Shown here: positions 12,757-12,842 of the stretch, in pieces | How the letters are laid out: each line of letters starts with the position of its first letter | Position numbering within the stretch: position 1 is the stretch's first letter | From: Streptomyces sp. MMG1121 | GTDB taxonomy: Bacteria > Actinomycetota > Actinomycetes > Streptomycetales > Streptomycetaceae | Length of the DNA: 12,842 bases | Direction: 5' to 3' | Assembly (NCBI RefSeq): GCF_001280015.1 | Contig: NZ_LGDV01000257.1 | Span: 1-12,842, forward strand | Program-made: the position numbers and the translations under genes | Notes under the pieces: model-generated | The model's input: only the letters and a program-made list of their open reading frames with translations | Databases searched by the model: none | What the model was told of the DNA's origin: nothing

Positions 12757-12842
12757 CTAGCTTCCGGACGGGCTCGGTGTGTCGCTGTCGGAGTGTGTCG
12801 GGGTTGGGGACGGGGAGTCCGGTGGGGTTGTCGGGGATGTAG
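12757..12842 (-). CDS. Partial CDS: C-terminal Ser/Thr/Pro-rich tail of an unknown protein
   Basis: In one minus-strand frame the window edge reads TSPTTPPDSPSPTPTHSDSD followed by TPSPSGS and a TAG stop. Ser/Thr/Pro/Asp-rich tails like this are common ends of secreted or membrane proteins in Streptomyces, and codons mostly end in G or C. Only 27 residues are visible and the start lies outside the window, so neither function nor reality of the gene can be settled. A hairpin-like repeat just after the stop supports a gene end here. The opposite strand also has an open frame ending at the edge, with less natural composition. Confidence 0.5.
   Translation of the reverse strand, partial: TSPTTPPDSPSPTPTHSDSDTPSPSGS

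Overview
The window reads as a chromosomal core segment of a Streptomyces or a very close relative. The DNA is very GC-rich, with strong G/C at third codon positions. Start codons include GTG, several genes look leaderless, and hairpin terminators lack U-tracts. Every recognisable gene is a typical Streptomyces housekeeping or accessory-core gene. I see no transposase, integrase, CRISPR array, tRNA or complete rRNA.

Layout, left to right. Positions 1-357 hold no protein gene. Read on the minus strand they look like the tandem promoter and leader region of a ribosomal RNA operon whose 16S gene would lie beyond position 1. A near-perfect -35/-10 pair (TTGACA, 17 bp, TAGTGT) starts only 40 bp after the stop of proC. 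Next, all on the minus strand, come proC (358-1170) and a two-gene drug-type ABC exporter (permease 1246-2013, ATPase 2010-2843, ATGA overlap) with a palindrome over its start. Then follow a class I SAM methyltransferase (2987-3778) with its own strong hairpin terminator, a small three-helix membrane protein (3837-4361) and a small bacterial SH3-domain protein (4408-4725).

The only large plus-strand gene in the middle is a membrane-anchored Ser/Thr protein kinase with an extracellular PQQ-type beta-propeller (4905-6998). It diverges from the SH3 gene across an intergenic region with two perfect inverted repeats. The kinase converges on ilvD (7057-8910, minus; dihydroxy-acid dehydratase of branched-chain amino acid synthesis), and a hairpin between them can serve both genes. 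Upstream of ilvD, also on the minus strand, lie a TetR regulator (9056-9727) overlapping by 4 bp a sugar phosphate isomerase/epimerase-like gene (9724-10536), and a Ppx/GppA phosphatase (10682-11614). Divergent from the phosphatase is a cysteine-rich DUF3109/YkgJ-like protein (11686-12555, plus). The last 86 bases probably carry the C-terminal tail of another minus-strand protein.

How the genes relate: proC (proline) and ilvD (Ile/Val) are biosynthetic. The phosphatase would act on polyphosphate or (p)ppGpp. The kinase and TetR protein are regulators, and the ABC pair is an exporter. The closeness of a Ppx-type phosphatase, an isomerase-like TIM barrel and proC recalls the mycobacterial ppx-proC neighbourhood. 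I found no convincing new multi-gene system. The most useful leads are the palindromes placed on start codons or in divergent promoters, an apparent repeat insertion inside the ABC ATPase, the SH3/kinase pair, and the Cys-rich protein divergent from ppx.
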